A DNA stretch of 64,000 nt, from contig NZ_NEGK01000003.1 of NCBI RefSeq assembly GCF_002135435.1, forward strand, positions 310,001-374,000, read 5' to 3'. The DNA comes from Acinetobacter sp. ANC 3813 (GTDB lineage: Bacteria > Pseudomonadota > Gammaproteobacteria > Pseudomonadales > Moraxellaceae). The position numbers were made by a program, and so were the translations under genes. Numbering within the stretch: position 1 is the stretch's first letter; every line of letters begins with the position of its first letter. The notes below the pieces were generated by a model, which saw only the letters and a list, made by a program, of their open reading frames with translations, was not told where the DNA came from and did not search any database. Shown here piece after piece: positions 7,887-17,686 of this stretch.

Positions 7887-8792
7887 TTATTCGACTTTCA
7901 GCTGCCTAAATTGCTCAAATAAATGTTCCAGCAAAGCCCGGACAGCAGCAGGCATCCCTTGACGGGTGGCATACGCAACATGAATCACCCCTCTTGGCAA
8001 TTGCCACTCCGGCAGCAATTCGAACAGCTCTCCAGACTTCAACTCTTCACGAACAAATACTTTGGGCATAGATGCAATGCCAACGCCCGCTTTGACCGCT
8101 TCTTTCATCGCTGTGAAGCTGTCCGTTTTTAAACTCGGGTACAGAGTGACATTCTGCTTTTCGTGAGTCTGCGTATGCTGAAAGCTCCAAATCTGCTTCG
8201 GGCGGCTAAACCCCACGGCTGGCAAAGCTTCTAATTCTTCTAGCGACACAGGCATACGTATTCTTTTTAGAAACACGGGCGAGGCCACCAGCACATGTTC
8301 CCATGCGTCTAAATCACGCACAATCAGGTCGCTATTTTCTAAAGGTAAATTACGAACTCGAATCGCTAAATCAATTCCCTGCTCAATAATATCTACCCGA
8401 TCATTGGTCGACAACAGCTGAACTTCGACATGCGGATGCTGACTCATAAATTGCGCAATCATACGGCCTACATGCACTTCGACCAAGGCAACAGGACATG
8501 AGATTCTAATTTTGCCGCACAGCTCATTGCTCAGACTGCTATGTACAAAGTCTTCTGCATTTTGCACTTCAGCCAAAATTTTTAAGCAATGTTCATAAAA
8601 TTGCTGTCCCAAATCAGTCACTGCAAATTTACGGGTATTGCGCTGGATCAGCCGAATCTTAAGACGCTCTTCCAAGTCTGTGATATGGCGTGAAAGTTTA
8701 GATTTGGTAATTCCTAAAGCATTGTTGGCTTTGGTATAACCCTGATATTTCACAACCTGTACGAAATAGTAGTAATCATTTAAATTTTGCAT
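7887..8792 (-). CDS. LysR-family transcriptional regulator next to pirin
   Basis: A 301-residue regulator. Residues 1-60 form the winged helix-turn-helix (YTKANNALGITKSKLSRHITDLEERLKIRLIQRNTR), followed by the two-lobed substrate-binding domain. The CPVALVEVHVGRMIAQFMSQHPHVEVQL segment is typical of the group close to PirR/DsdC-like and aromatic-responsive regulators. It is divergent from the pirin gene with a 103-bp spacer, the classic LysR arrangement, so that gene is the likeliest target. Effector unknown. Confidence 0.92.
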   Translation of the reverse strand: MQNLNDYYYFVQVVKYQGYTKANNALGITKSKLSRHITDLEERLKIRLIQRNTRKFAVTDLGQQFYEHCLKILAEVQNAEDFVHSSLSNELCGKIRISCPVALVEVHVGRMIAQFMSQHPHVEVQLLSTNDRVDIIEQGIDLAIRVRNLPLENSDLIVRDLDAWEHVLVASPVFLKRIRMPVSLEELEALPAVGFSRPKQIWSFQHTQTHEKQNVTLYPSLKTDSFTAMKEAVKAGVGIASMPKVFVREELKSGELFELLPEWQLPRGVIHVAYATRQGMPAAVRALLEHLFEQFRQLKVE

Positions 8793-8895
8793 GATTGTTT
8801 CATTTTTAGAATAATCTGGTGCGAAAGTGAATCTGTAATTTCCAAACTATACCTCAATAATTGAATCAGAACTTCACAAAATTGAGGATAGAAAC

Positions 8896-9768
8896 ATGAA
8901 TACACAACAAAGCAATAGCATCGCCCGCGTTTACAGCAGTGACCGCAGTTCTTGGGTGGGTGACGGTTTCCCCACCAACTCTATGCTGCCGATGGCTGAA
9001 ATGGGCAATGCGACCAGTCCATTCCTGATTATGGGCTACACCGCGCAATATCCATTTGCGCCCGCAGCGCATCAGCGCGGCGTAGGCATGCACCCGCACC
9101 GCGGCTTTGAAACAGTCACTATTGTTTACGATGGCGAACTGGAACATGCCGATTCTAAAGGTAACGCAGGCACTATAGGCAAAAATGAAGTGCAGTGGAT
9201 GACTGCGGGTCAAGGCATTATGCATGCAGAACACCACTCTAAAGCTTTTGCTAAATCTGGCGGTTCTCTAGATATGGTACAGCTTTGGGTAAATCTGCCT
9301 AGCCATGCCAAAATGACTGGGCCACGCTATCAGGAACTGACTGAGGCGAATATTCCAGAAGTGCAGCTGAATGCAGGCTTGCTTCGTGTAATTGCAGGTA
9401 CATACCCGCATGATGCCGAAACTATACATGGACCAGCGCAGACTTTTAGCCCAATGCATGTATGGGATGTCCGCTTGCAGTCTGGCAGTCAAAATCAGTT
9501 TGAATTGAATCCAGAATGGAGCAATCTGGTGTTTATTTTGGAGGGTGAGATTCAAGTGGATGGCCAAAGCTATCATGCCTTGCAAACTTTGTATCTGCAG
9601 GATGATGCTTCAAGCATTAACATTCATGCCAGCAGCGACGCCAAACTGCTGATTTTAAGCGGTCAGCCGCTGAATGAACCGATTGTCGCTCATGGTCCTT
9701 TTGTCATGAATACGGCGCAAGAAATTCAGCAAGCGTTTCATGATTTTCAAAATGGTCATTTTGCTTAA
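8896..9768 (+). CDS. Pirin family protein
   Basis: A bicupin protein of 290 residues. The N-terminal cupin carries the metal-site pattern MHPHRGFET and GQGIMHAEHH (two His, one His and one Glu expected as iron ligands). The C-terminal cupin (residues ~170-285) lacks ligands, as is usual. Family members act as quercetinase-like dioxygenases or redox sensors; the role here is not fixed. TTGAGGA lies before the ATG. Divergent LysR control is likely. Confidence 0.92.
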   Translation: MNTQQSNSIARVYSSDRSSWVGDGFPTNSMLPMAEMGNATSPFLIMGYTAQYPFAPAAHQRGVGMHPHRGFETVTIVYDGELEHADSKGNAGTIGKNEVQWMTAGQGIMHAEHHSKAFAKSGGSLDMVQLWVNLPSHAKMTGPRYQELTEANIPEVQLNAGLLRVIAGTYPHDAETIHGPAQTFSPMHVWDVRLQSGSQNQFELNPEWSNLVFILEGEIQVDGQSYHALQTLYLQDDASSINIHASSDAKLLILSGQPLNEPIVAHGPFVMNTAQEIQQAFHDFQNGHFA

Positions 9769-9792
9769 ATAATTGCCCGCTAGAATACAAAG

Positions 9793-9819
9793 AAAACCCG
9801 TTTTTTAGCGGGTTTTTTT
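9793..9819 (+). terminator. Terminator of the pirin gene
   Basis: AAACCCG / CGGGTTT stem with T-rich loop, followed by T7. Confidence 0.88.
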
Positions 9820-9849
9820 CTTCATTTTATTCTTTAAAAACCTGGAGTT

Positions 9850-10044
9850 TTAAGCACCAATTATTGCCATTAAGGCAATGATGATCGCCATGATATAAAG
9901 CATGAGCGGCAAAAAACTTTTTCGGAGATATAAATAGCAGCAATAGCCGTTTTGGGCTGGCAATAGATTCTTGAACAGATGTATTGGTCTCGTTTTATTT
10001 ACATGATGATTTAAATTATAAAAATATATTTTGTGATAATTCAT
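9850..10044 (-). CDS. Possible 64-residue membrane peptide
   Basis: A minus-strand frame with a positively charged, aromatic N-terminal half and one C-terminal hydrophobic helix (LPLMLYIMAIIIALMAIIGA). AGGAT and GAGG lie just before its ATG. It sits downstream of the sthA terminator, so it would need its own promoter, and no homologue comes to mind. It may be a chance frame. Confidence 0.3.
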   Translation of the reverse strand: MNYHKIYFYNLNHHVNKTRPIHLFKNLLPAQNGYCCYLYLRKSFLPLMLYIMAIIIALMAIIGA

Positions 10045-10070
10045 GCAATCCTAGCCTCTTTTTTTAGCCC

Positions 10071-10105
10071 AATAAAAAACCCGCTCTAAGGCGGGTTTTT
10101 TATTC
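10071..10105 (-). terminator. Terminator of sthA
   Basis: AAAAAACCCGC and GCGGGTTTTTT surround TCTAAG, with T/A runs on both sides. It lies ten bases past the sthA stop. Confidence 0.92.
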
Positions 10106-10114
10106 ACATTCAAC

Positions 10115-11530
10115 TTAGAACAAACGGTTCATACCGTTCAAAGTCGCTACCCGATATGCTTCCGCCATCGTTGGATAGTTAAATGTGGTTTCCACAAAAT
10201 ACTTAATCGTATTATTTGGGCTGTTCATCACGGCCTGACCAATGTGAATAATTTCAGACGCGTTGTTGCCGAAGCAATGCACGCCCAGCACTTCTAAAGT
10301 TTCACGATGGAACAGGATCTTCAATTCACCTACAGTATCGCCAGTGATTTGAGCGCGCGCCAAATGGCGGAAAGACGCTTGACCTACTTCATAAGGGATT
10401 TTTTCTTCCGTCAACTGCTGCTCAGTCTTACCAATTGATGAAATTTCCGGAATGGTATAAATACCCGTTGGAATATCAGTCACGGGAGCAACATCTTTTT
10501 CACCGCTCATGTTCGCACCCGCACAGCGGCCTTGGTCATAGGCAGCAGAAGCAAGTGATGGCCAGCCAATCACATCACCAGCGGCAAAAACATTTTCCAC
10601 TTCAGTCTGGTACTTTTCATTTACCGTCAATTGACCGCGGCTGTTTGGTTTCAAGCCGATATTTTCAAGACCTAGACCATCTGTGTTGCCAGAACGGCCG
10701 TTACACCACAAAATCGCATCGGCTTTAATCTTTTTGCCGCTTTGCGTGTACATCACCACGTGATCGTCAAAGGTTTCTAAATGATCAATCTGTTCATTGT
10801 GGCGGATGAGTACGCCTTGTTCACGCAAGTGATAAGAAAGCGCATCTGAAATTTCATCATCCAGATAGCTCAGCAGTTTATGCTGTGTATTAATCAAATC
10901 AACTTTATGATCTAAACCAATAAAAATAGACGCGTATTCACAGCCAATCACGCCTGCGCCGTAAATAATGATTTTCTTAATTGAAAAATCCAGATCTAGA
11001 ATTTTGTCTGAATCAAATACACGCGGATGATTGAAATCTAAAACATCTGGGCGGTATGGACGCGAACCCGTCGCAATCACCAGCTGTTTAAAGCCCAAAG
11101 TTTCAGTCATGCCGTCCGAACCAAAAACTAAAACAGTATTTTGATCTTGCACATAAGCGCGGCCATGGTAGATATCAATTTTGTTGCGGTCATAAAAACG
11201 CGAATGTGTATCCACTTGCAATTGAATTACTTTGTGCGCATGGCGAAGCACTTGCTTCATGGTGAACTGTTTCCATTCACCCACTTTTTGGAACATTGGA
11301 TCACGCTGATAGCGGATAATGCTTGAAACAGTCTGACGCAGCGCCTTACTCGGGATAGTCCCCACGTGTGTACAGTTGCCGCCTAGCTGATCTCGCATAT
11401 CTACAATCGCAACGCGCTTGCCTGACTTTGCAAGCTTCATTGCTGCGCCTTCACCCGCAGGGCCTGAACCGAGAACTACCGCATCGTACTTAACGAAAGC
11501 CCCACTAACGACCTCTTTCTTACGTGGCAT
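10115..11530 (-). CDS. sthA: Soluble pyridine nucleotide transhydrogenase
   Basis: FAD-dependent cytoplasmic enzyme that moves hydride between NADPH and NAD+, balancing the two pools. FAD-binding motif [10 protein letters not shown] lies near residue 22 and NAD(P)-binding [11 protein letters not shown] near 190. [16 protein letters not shown] keeps only the first Cys of the disulfide oxidoreductase motif, the second being Thr, as expected for SthA rather than lipoamide dehydrogenase or glutathione reductase. The C-terminal dimerisation domain is complete; the length (471) is normal. AAGGAGCG precedes the ATG. Divergent from lipA. Confidence 0.95.
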   Translation of the reverse strand: MPRKKEVVSGAFVKYDAVVLGSGPAGEGAAMKLAKSGKRVAIVDMRDQLGGNCTHVGTIPSKALRQTVSSIIRYQRDPMFQKVGEWKQFTMKQVLRHAHKVIQLQVDTHSRFYDRNKIDIYHGRAYVQDQNTVLVFGSDGMTETLGFKQLVIATGSRPYRPDVLDFNHPRVFDSDKILDLDFSIKKIIIYGAGVIGCEYASIFIGLDHKVDLINTQHKLLSYLDDEISDALSYHLREQGVLIRHNEQIDHLETFDDHVVMYTQSGKKIKADAILWCNGRSGNTDGLGLENIGLKPNSRGQLTVNEKYQTEVENVFAAGDVIGWPSLASAAYDQGRCAGANMSGEKDVAPVTDIPTGIYTIPEISSIGKTEQQLTEEKIPYEVGQASFRHLARAQITGDTVGELKILFHRETLEVLGVHCFGNNASEIIHIGQAVMNSPNNTIKYFVETTFNYPTMAEAYRVATLNGMNRLF

Positions 11531-11574
11531 TCAACGCTCCTTCAAAATAATTTAATGCTTATCTTGTGTATATT

Positions 11575-11593
11575 ATGACGCATATAACGTCAT
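11575..11593. promoter_or_regulatory. Dyad in the sthA/lipA spacer
   Basis: ATGACG (11575-11580) and CGTCAT (11588-11593) are inverted with a 7-bp AT spacer, 45-63 bp upstream of the sthA start. They overlap where its promoter should be, so this is a candidate operator; no regulator is assigned. Confidence 0.3.
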
Positions 11594-11679
11594 TTTGCTG
11601 TATTTAGCTTACATATATTAAGTGATGACCACATTTAGTAAATGAATAGTATTTTTGCCCTATCATTTCGCATTTCCGC

Positions 11680-11685
11680 TATAAT
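11680..11685 (+). promoter_or_regulatory. Likely -10 element of lipA
   Basis: A perfect TATAAT lies 54 bp before the lipA ATG. A TTGCCC about 19 bp upstream is an imperfect -35. Confidence 0.5.
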
Positions 11686-11738
11686 GAATGGGCTATTTTT
11701 GAGAACATCTCCCCGTCTAAACAGTGGAAAAGTTGAAT

Positions 11739-12752
11739 ATGTCTGAAAACCGTAAACCAGAACAGGGTGTCAAACTTCGCGGCGCAGAAAAAGTCGCCCG
11801 CATTCCTGTAAAAGTTATTCCTACGGTAGAAGCGCCACGAAAGCCAGACTGGATTCGAGTAAAAATGGCGGCGCCAGATGAAGTGCAGCGCATCAAAACA
11901 ACTTTACGCGCACAAAAGCTGCATACCGTATGTGAAGAAGCTGCTTGTCCAAACCTGCCAGAATGCTTTGGCGGCGGTACAGCTACATTCATGATTATGG
12001 GCGATATCTGCACACGCCGTTGCCCATTCTGCGATGTTGCGCATGGCCGTCCAAATGCTTTAGACCCAGATGAGCCGCGCCACATGGCGGAAACCATCGC
12101 CAATCTTGGTCTAAAATATGCCGTGATTACATCTGTAGACCGTGACGATCTATTGGATGGCGGCGCACAGCATTTTGTAGACTGTATTAAAGAAGCGCGT
12201 GATTTAAGTCCAAAAACTTTGCTGGAAATTTTAGTTCCAGACTTCCGCGGACGCATGGATATTGCGCTTCGCATTATGACTGAATGCCCGCCTGACGTGT
12301 TCAACCATAATATCGAAACCGTGCCGCGCTTGTATAAAGCGATGCGTCCGGGTTCTGACTATCAGCACTCTTTAAACCTGCTGAAAATGTTTAAAGAATA
12401 CTGCCCAGATGTTCCGACTAAATGCGGCCTGATGGTGGGTATTGGCGAAACGGAAGAAGAAGTGATTGCGCTTCTGGACGATTTAAAAGCGCACGATGTT
12501 GACTATATTACGATTGGTCAATACTTGCAGCCGTCTAAAGAGCATGCGCCTATTGACCGCTTTGTAACGCCTGAAGAATTCGAGCGCTATACAGCTCACG
12601 GCCAAAAATTAGGTTTCAAAAATATTTGGGCTGCGCCAATGGTGCGTTCAAGCTACTTTGCAGACCGCCAATACTATGGTGAGCCAGTTCCAGCAGTTCG
12701 ACGCAAAGCCGACCCAGCTAAAAAAATTGCTGTGCAAACCATTGAAGCTTAA
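11739..12752 (+). CDS. lipA: Lipoyl synthase
   Basis: Radical SAM enzyme that inserts two sulfurs into octanoyl groups on E2 and H proteins. The auxiliary cluster cysteines are Cys65, Cys70 and Cys76 ([12 protein letters not shown]) and the SAM-cluster CxxxCxxC is Cys91, Cys95, Cys98 (CTRRCPFC). The C-terminal RSSY motif is present (MVRSSYFA). ATG at 11739 is preferred to an in-frame GTG at 11724; GGAAAAG lies upstream. 337 residues. No lipB is adjacent, so octanoyl transfer is encoded elsewhere. Confidence 0.97.
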   Translation: MSENRKPEQGVKLRGAEKVARIPVKVIPTVEAPRKPDWIRVKMAAPDEVQRIKTTLRAQKLHTVCEEAACPNLPECFGGGTATFMIMGDICTRRCPFCDVAHGRPNALDPDEPRHMAETIANLGLKYAVITSVDRDDLLDGGAQHFVDCIKEARDLSPKTLLEILVPDFRGRMDIALRIMTECPPDVFNHNIETVPRLYKAMRPGSDYQHSLNLLKMFKEYCPDVPTKCGLMVGIGETEEEVIALLDDLKAHDVDYITIGQYLQPSKEHAPIDRFVTPEEFERYTAHGQKLGFKNIWAAPMVRSSYFADRQYYGEPVPAVRRKADPAKKIAVQTIEA

Positions 12753-12780
12753 TCTTCATATAATTTGAAATTCTAAGTTT

Positions 12781-12809
12781 AAAAGCCCTCTTATTTGAGG
12801 GCTTTTTTA
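12781..12809 (+). terminator. Terminator of lipA
   Basis: AAAAGCCCTC / GAGGGCTTTT stem followed by T run. Confidence 0.92.
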
Positions 12810-12947
12810 CAGCCAAATATTTTCAATTAAGCAGAAATACTAATATGCACCTAAAATGGTGCACTTTTCACTTAATTTACATCCTTTTATTGGCACAACA
12901 TTTGCAAAGTTACCTTTATATTTTTACCGCTTTTATAAAGGTTCATT

Positions 12948-14174
12948 ATGTTCAAACGCACAGCGCTGTCAATTTTCACCCTAACTGTTTTTGCATTTCC
13001 AACTGTTCATGCGGCAGAATTCAAAATGCTTGAACAAATCAGCACTAAGCCAACCCTGCTGACCGAGGGACAATATAAAAACAATTATTATGTACCTTCT
13101 ACACTTGAAACCATCACATGGGGCTATTTACCTAATAAGGATGCAAAACCGGTTCTTTCCGTTCCGTCAGGCAGTATTGTTACTTTTGATACCGTTTCAC
13201 ATGAAGGCTTATTAGAAGACCAAGGTCGCGATGCAGAAAAATACTTCAAATCCAAAGGCGTCAATAAACAGCAGATTCTTCCCGAAGCCAAACTAATTAC
13301 CCAATCCAAGCTAAAGCATGATTTTCAGAAAGATGGGCCGCATATTGTGACGGGACCCGTCGAAATTCAGGGTGCGGAACCAGGTGATATTTTAAAAGTA
13401 GAGGTTATGCAAGTTGAGCCGCGCGTGCCTTATGGCGTAATTTCCAACCGTCATGGCAAAGGCGCATTGGTTGGGGAATTTCCCAAAACACCACAGCAAA
13501 AAAATGCCTCTGAAAAACACCCAGAGCGCTATGGCAATGTTTCAGTTTTCACACCGATTGAAAAAAATGCCGCGGGTGAATATGAAGGCGTAATTAAAAC
13601 AGCTTCTGGAAAATCAATCCGTTTTCCGCTAGCGCCTTTCATGGGCATTATGGGGGTCGCAGCCAAGACCAGTGAGCCTGTTCATTCAGTTCCGCCTTCT
13701 TTCTTTGGCGGCAATATCGATATTAATGAGTTAGGTGCTGGATCGACTGCTTACTACCCTGTTCAAGTTCCGGGCGCACTGTTTTACACGGGCGACAGCC
13801 ACTTTGTGCAGGGTGATGGTGAAGTTGCACTTACAGCATTGGAAGGTTCAGCGCGTGCAACACTAAAATTTACTTTGCTCAAGTCCGGCAAAGATAAGAT
13901 TCCAGGTCAAGAAATTAAACAGCCTCTGGCAGAAAATGCAGAGTTTTGGATTACCCCTGGCTTAGATGCAGATCTGGATGAAGCCATGAAAAAATCTACC
14001 CGTGAAGCAATCCGTTTCTTAAATAAAGAATACGGCATCGATGAAGCGCTGGCATACGCTTATCTCAGTGCAGCTACTGATTTTGAGGTTTCACAAGTTG
14101 TAGACCGCACTAAAGGCATACATGCCATGATCCGAAAAGCAGACTTTAAAGAGTTTGAGGCTGAATCAAAATAA
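12948..14174 (+). CDS. Exported acetamidase/formamidase family protein
   Basis: A 408-residue protein of the FmdA/AmdA fold, which hydrolyses short amides to acid and ammonia. Family features are the early VPSGSIVTFDTVSHEG strand, GPVEIQGAEPGDILKVEV, PFMGIMGVA, and the GGNIDINELGAGSTAYYPVQVPGALFYTGDSHFVQGDGE run that lines the metal site. Unlike the cytoplasmic enzymes it begins with a signal peptide (residues 1-22, ending VHA-AE), so it should act in the periplasm. AAAGG precedes the ATG. Its true amide substrate is unknown. No transporter or regulator is linked. Confidence 0.88.
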   Translation: MFKRTALSIFTLTVFAFPTVHAAEFKMLEQISTKPTLLTEGQYKNNYYVPSTLETITWGYLPNKDAKPVLSVPSGSIVTFDTVSHEGLLEDQGRDAEKYFKSKGVNKQQILPEAKLITQSKLKHDFQKDGPHIVTGPVEIQGAEPGDILKVEVMQVEPRVPYGVISNRHGKGALVGEFPKTPQQKNASEKHPERYGNVSVFTPIEKNAAGEYEGVIKTASGKSIRFPLAPFMGIMGVAAKTSEPVHSVPPSFFGGNIDINELGAGSTAYYPVQVPGALFYTGDSHFVQGDGEVALTALEGSARATLKFTLLKSGKDKIPGQEIKQPLAENAEFWITPGLDADLDEAMKKSTREAIRFLNKEYGIDEALAYAYLSAATDFEVSQVVDRTKGIHAMIRKADFKEFEAESK

Positions 14175-14235
14175 CAATAAATCCTAAAAATAAGAGTAGG
14201 TCCTAAAAACAATAATCAGCATGCTATAACCTCAC

Positions 14236-14258
14236 GCCCCCTGACTTTGGGGCTTTTT
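14236..14258 (+). terminator. Short terminator after the amidase gene
   Basis: GCCCC / GGGGC stem with an 8-10 base loop and T5; shorter than its neighbours. Confidence 0.65.
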
Positions 14259-14566
14259 AGCATTGTGATTAAAGGCGTTGAAGCACATTAATCAAAAGTT
14301 TAAGCATCATACACTTACGCAATGTGACATTTCTTTGCGTGAATAAGATTGCTTTATGATTGATTTTTTACCAATCTAAAATAAATATAATTTGCTCTTT
14401 CATGGCTTTAGAGCAATTTCATCATTATAGAATTCAGCCTTGTAATGCTTTTAACAGTCATCAACAGACATAAGCCAAGATATAGACATCCCATAAAAAT
14501 ACTTTTCCCCATATGGCTGTAATACAACGCTATACGAACTGAACTTTTGTCACTGGAGCTAAAATA
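14259..14566. other. 308-bp intergenic region before fadE
   Basis: AT-rich, no gene. TTGCTCT and AGAGCAA form a 7-bp inverted repeat around 14393-14417. It probably holds the fadE promoter; no PsrA- or FadR-like box was recognised. Confidence 0.35.
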
Positions 14567-17080
14567 ATGCTATTCATACTCAGTGCTGTACTGTTAATTA
14601 TTATTCTCTGGGCAGTATTTTTCTTCGAATTATCACGCACTGCTGGCGCAATTAGCCTCATTATTGCCTCGTTTGCAGCAGCTTTTGTAAGCCTATGGTC
14701 GCTGATTTTAGGCATTCCGCTCATTCTGATGAGCCTTATTGTGCTGATTGAGCCGCTAAGAATGGCTTTAATTTCGAAACCTGCTTATAAAATTCTTGCG
14801 AATGCGATGCCGACTATGAGCAGCACAGAACGTGAAGCGCTGGATTCAGGGACCAGCTGGTGGGAAAAAGAATTATTTATGGGTGCGCCAGATTGGAAAA
14901 AGTTTGATGCTTACCCTTATCCGCAGCTGAGTGCCGAAGAACAGTCCTTTATAGACAATGAAGTTGAACAGCTCTGCGCCATGCTGAACGAATGGGATAT
15001 TCATCATAAGCATAAAGATCTGTCGCCCGAAGCATGGCAGTTTATCAAAGACAATGGTTTTCTTGGGTTGGTTATTCCTAAAGAATATGGCGGACGTGAG
15101 TTCAGTTCATTTGCGCAAAGCCGCGTAATGAGCAAAATCGCTTCCCGCTCATTAACTGCAGCTGTTAGCTGTATGGTGCCTAACTCCCTAGGTCCCGGAG
15201 AACTGCTGCTGCATTATGGGACTGAGGCGCAAAAAGACCGCTACTTGCCGGGCCTAGCCAAAGGCACAGAAATCCCCTGTTTTGGATTGACCAGTCCAGA
15301 GGCGGGTTCAGACGCAGGCGCTATTCCTGATACAGGCGTCGTTTGCTATGGCAACTTTGAAGGTCAGCAAGTGCTTGGCCTCAACATGAATTTTTCTAAG
15401 CGCTGGATTACTCTTGCACCCATCGCAACGGTGATTGGCCTTGCTTTTAAACTGTATGATCCAGACGGCTTATTGGGTGATAAAAACAAAACCGAATATG
15501 GCATTACCTGCGCTTTACTTCCTGCCAGTCATGACGGTGTCATTACAGGACCGCGCCATAACCCAGGCTCGCCTTTTATGAATGGTACAGTTGAAGGAAA
15601 AGATGTATTTATTCCCTTAGACTGGATTATTGGCGGCATTCAAAACGCAGGCAAAGGCTGGCGTATGCTGATGGAATGCCTAGCTGTAGGCCGCGGAATC
15701 TCCTTGCCGGCACTCTCAACCTCTTCTGGAGAAATGGCTTATTTAAATGTTGGGGCATTTGCCAAAGTTCGCCAGCAATTTAAAATTTCTGTCGGCAACT
15801 TTGAAGGCGTGCAGGAAGCATCAAGTGACATTGCCAGCGATGCTTATATGCTGGAAGCCTTCCGCTATTTAGTAACTTGCGGCCTGAACCAAGGCGGGAA
15901 ACCTGCCGTCATGACGGCGATGGCTAAATACTATGCCACTGAAACCATGCGAAAAATTGTCAATCACGGCATGGATATTGTAGGCGGACGTGCTGTACAG
16001 CTTGGCCCGCGCAACTTTCTAGCTCTGAATTATCAGGCTATTCCAGTATCTATTACGGTAGAAGGCGCCAATATTCTGAGCCGTTCTTTAATGATTTTTG
16101 GTCAAGGTTCAATGCGCTGCCATCCCTACTTGTTTGAAGAATTGCAGCTGCTGCAAGCAGAAGATAAAGATACGGCGCTAAAAAGCTTTAATGACATGCT
16201 GTTCAAGCATTTGGGCTACACCTTTAACCGTACCGCACGCGCATTGGCTTATGCATTTAGCGGCGGATCATCTGATGCATCAGAACGCGCTGATGAATTC
16301 AGTCTGCCCTACTATAAAAAAATCAACCGTTTCAGTGCGGACTTTGCCCTGACTGCAGATATGTGTCTTGGCTTGCTGGCAGGTGATATTAAACGTAAAG
16401 AAATGCTTTCAGGGCGTTTAGCAGATATTCATTCCTACCTGTTTATTGCCACAGCCATTCTTAAATACTATGAGCAAGGAAAAAGATCAGATGCTGAGCA
16501 AAATCATGCGCAGCTGGCTTTGGATAAAGCGCTTCATAATGTGCAGGAAGCTTTTTATGGACTGTTTGAAAACTTCCCTATCCCAATGGCTTCAGGCCTC
16601 ATTAAACTGATTTGCTTCCCCTTTGGCCGTGCGGTCAGCAAACCCACTGATCAGCTGAAACGCGATGCCGCTGAATATATGATGCAAGATAATGCATTCC
16701 GTCAAGAGCTGAAAAAGCATGTGTACTACACAACTGATCCGCATGAAGTATGCGGCCGCATGGAAAATGCCTTTTTACAGCTGCTTCAAATTGAACCGAT
16801 ATGGAATAAGTTCAAAAAGGCAGAATCTAAAGGTCAATTTAAAGGCTTAACCTTTGAAGAACACCTTGCTGACGCTCTGGCACAAAGCTTTATAAGCCAA
16901 CCGGAGGCAGAACAGCTGACGGCATATAATATTCAGCGCTATGACAGTATGCTGACCGATATTTTTGACATGCAGCTGCTGCATGAGCTGGAACTATCAA
17001 ACCCGCATCTGCCGCCTGCGCCTTCTGCAGAAATACAGCAGCATACCGATGACGAGCCAGAAGCTTTTCTGCGTTACTAA
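14567..17080 (+). CDS. fadE: Acyl-CoA dehydrogenase FadE
   Basis: FAD enzyme for the first step of fatty acid beta-oxidation. At 837 residues it is the long FadE type. Two or three hydrophobic helices form the N-terminus (residues 1-65, membrane association), followed by the acyl-CoA dehydrogenase core (~100-500) with LGLVIPKEYGG, CFGLTSPEAGSDAGA and an EGANILSR segment, and a FadE-specific C-terminal domain (~510-830). GGAG precedes the ATG. It is monocistronic with its own terminator. Substrate range (medium to long chain) is family knowledge. Confidence 0.95.
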   Translation: MLFILSAVLLIIILWAVFFFELSRTAGAISLIIASFAAAFVSLWSLILGIPLILMSLIVLIEPLRMALISKPAYKILANAMPTMSSTEREALDSGTSWWEKELFMGAPDWKKFDAYPYPQLSAEEQSFIDNEVEQLCAMLNEWDIHHKHKDLSPEAWQFIKDNGFLGLVIPKEYGGREFSSFAQSRVMSKIASRSLTAAVSCMVPNSLGPGELLLHYGTEAQKDRYLPGLAKGTEIPCFGLTSPEAGSDAGAIPDTGVVCYGNFEGQQVLGLNMNFSKRWITLAPIATVIGLAFKLYDPDGLLGDKNKTEYGITCALLPASHDGVITGPRHNPGSPFMNGTVEGKDVFIPLDWIIGGIQNAGKGWRMLMECLAVGRGISLPALSTSSGEMAYLNVGAFAKVRQQFKISVGNFEGVQEASSDIASDAYMLEAFRYLVTCGLNQGGKPAVMTAMAKYYATETMRKIVNHGMDIVGGRAVQLGPRNFLALNYQAIPVSITVEGANILSRSLMIFGQGSMRCHPYLFEELQLLQAEDKDTALKSFNDMLFKHLGYTFNRTARALAYAFSGGSSDASERADEFSLPYYKKINRFSADFALTADMCLGLLAGDIKRKEMLSGRLADIHSYLFIATAILKYYEQGKRSDAEQNHAQLALDKALHNVQEAFYGLFENFPIPMASGLIKLICFPFGRAVSKPTDQLKRDAAEYMMQDNAFRQELKKHVYYTTDPHEVCGRMENAFLQLLQIEPIWNKFKKAESKGQFKGLTFEEHLADALAQSFISQPEAEQLTAYNIQRYDSMLTDIFDMQLLHELELSNPHLPPAPSAEIQQHTDDEPEAFLRY

Positions 17081-17129
17081 GGAAAAGGAGCTGGAACAAT
17101 ACAGTGCAGATCAACCACCAATAAAAAAT

Positions 17130-17165
17130 AAGCCATCCACTGCTTAGACTATGGATGGCTTTTTT
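17130..17165 (+). terminator. Terminator of fadE
   Basis: AAGCCATCCA and TGGATGGCTT pair as a 10-bp perfect stem over a 12-base loop, followed by T5. Confidence 0.92.
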
Positions 17166-17243
17166 GTACGACCATCAGCCAATGGCATCTCACGCTCATG
17201 GGTATAGGCTATAAAGCAAAATTAGCGAACAGAGGGATGCTGC

Positions 17244-17630
17244 ATGTCACAGCAAGATTATGAAAATGGTTTAAAGGTCCGCACAGAAGTCATGGGCGAA
17301 AGTTTCGTTAAACGCGCACAGGATAATACTGTGCCGTTTACCCAGCCTTTGCAGGACTGGATCAATGAACATGCGTGGGGTTCAACTTGGCAACGTGAAG
17401 GCGTACTGCCGCGTAAATACCGCTCTTTAATTACTATTGCATTTTTGACTGCGCAAAAAAGCCCTACCGAATTGAAAGGCCATGTCCGCGGCGCACTCAA
17501 TAACGGCGCGACCGTTGAAGAAATTCAAGAAGTGTTGCTGCACAGCTTGCCGTATTGCGGCGCGCCGGCAACTCAGGAAGCATTCCGAGCGGCTTTAGAA
17601 GTGATTAACGATTATCAAAAGCCTGAATAA
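17244..17630 (+). CDS. Carboxymuconolactone decarboxylase family protein
   Basis: A 128-residue protein of the PcaC-like type. It has EHAWGSTWQREGVLPRKYRSL, ELKGHVRGALNNGAT and EVLLHSLPYCGAPA, the segments that line the PcaC site. PcaC acts in protocatechuate degradation, but no pca gene is near, so it may instead be a stand-alone paralogue or detoxifying enzyme. It lacks the CxxC of AhpD-type peroxidases. AGAGGGATG lies before the start. Confidence 0.85.
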   Translation: MSQQDYENGLKVRTEVMGESFVKRAQDNTVPFTQPLQDWINEHAWGSTWQREGVLPRKYRSLITIAFLTAQKSPTELKGHVRGALNNGATVEEIQEVLLHSLPYCGAPATQEAFRAALEVINDYQKPE

Positions 17631-17643
17631 ATAAAAGTTAAAT

Positions 17644-17673
17644 AAAAAAACCGCAGAATTCTGCGGTTTTTTT
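17644..17673. terminator. Bidirectional terminator
   Basis: AAAAAACCGCAGAATTCTGC begins a perfect palindrome that ends in GGTTTTTTT. It separates convergent units: the decarboxylase-like gene and the rut operon. Confidence 0.93.
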
Positions 17674-17686
17674 ATTTCGAATGATC

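Noticed and set aside
11717..12304. 195-codon frame opposite lipA
   Set aside because: Shadow of a highly conserved lipA region; composition rich in Ser, Arg and Thr as antisense frames usually are.
12845..13033. 62-codon frame before the amidase gene
   Set aside because: Overlaps the start and signal peptide of the amidase in another frame and has no ribosome site.
14393..14417. TTGCTCT/AGAGCAA repeat considered as a fatty-acid regulator site for fadE
   Set aside because: Arms are short, spacing is long, and it matches no fatty-acid operator that I know.
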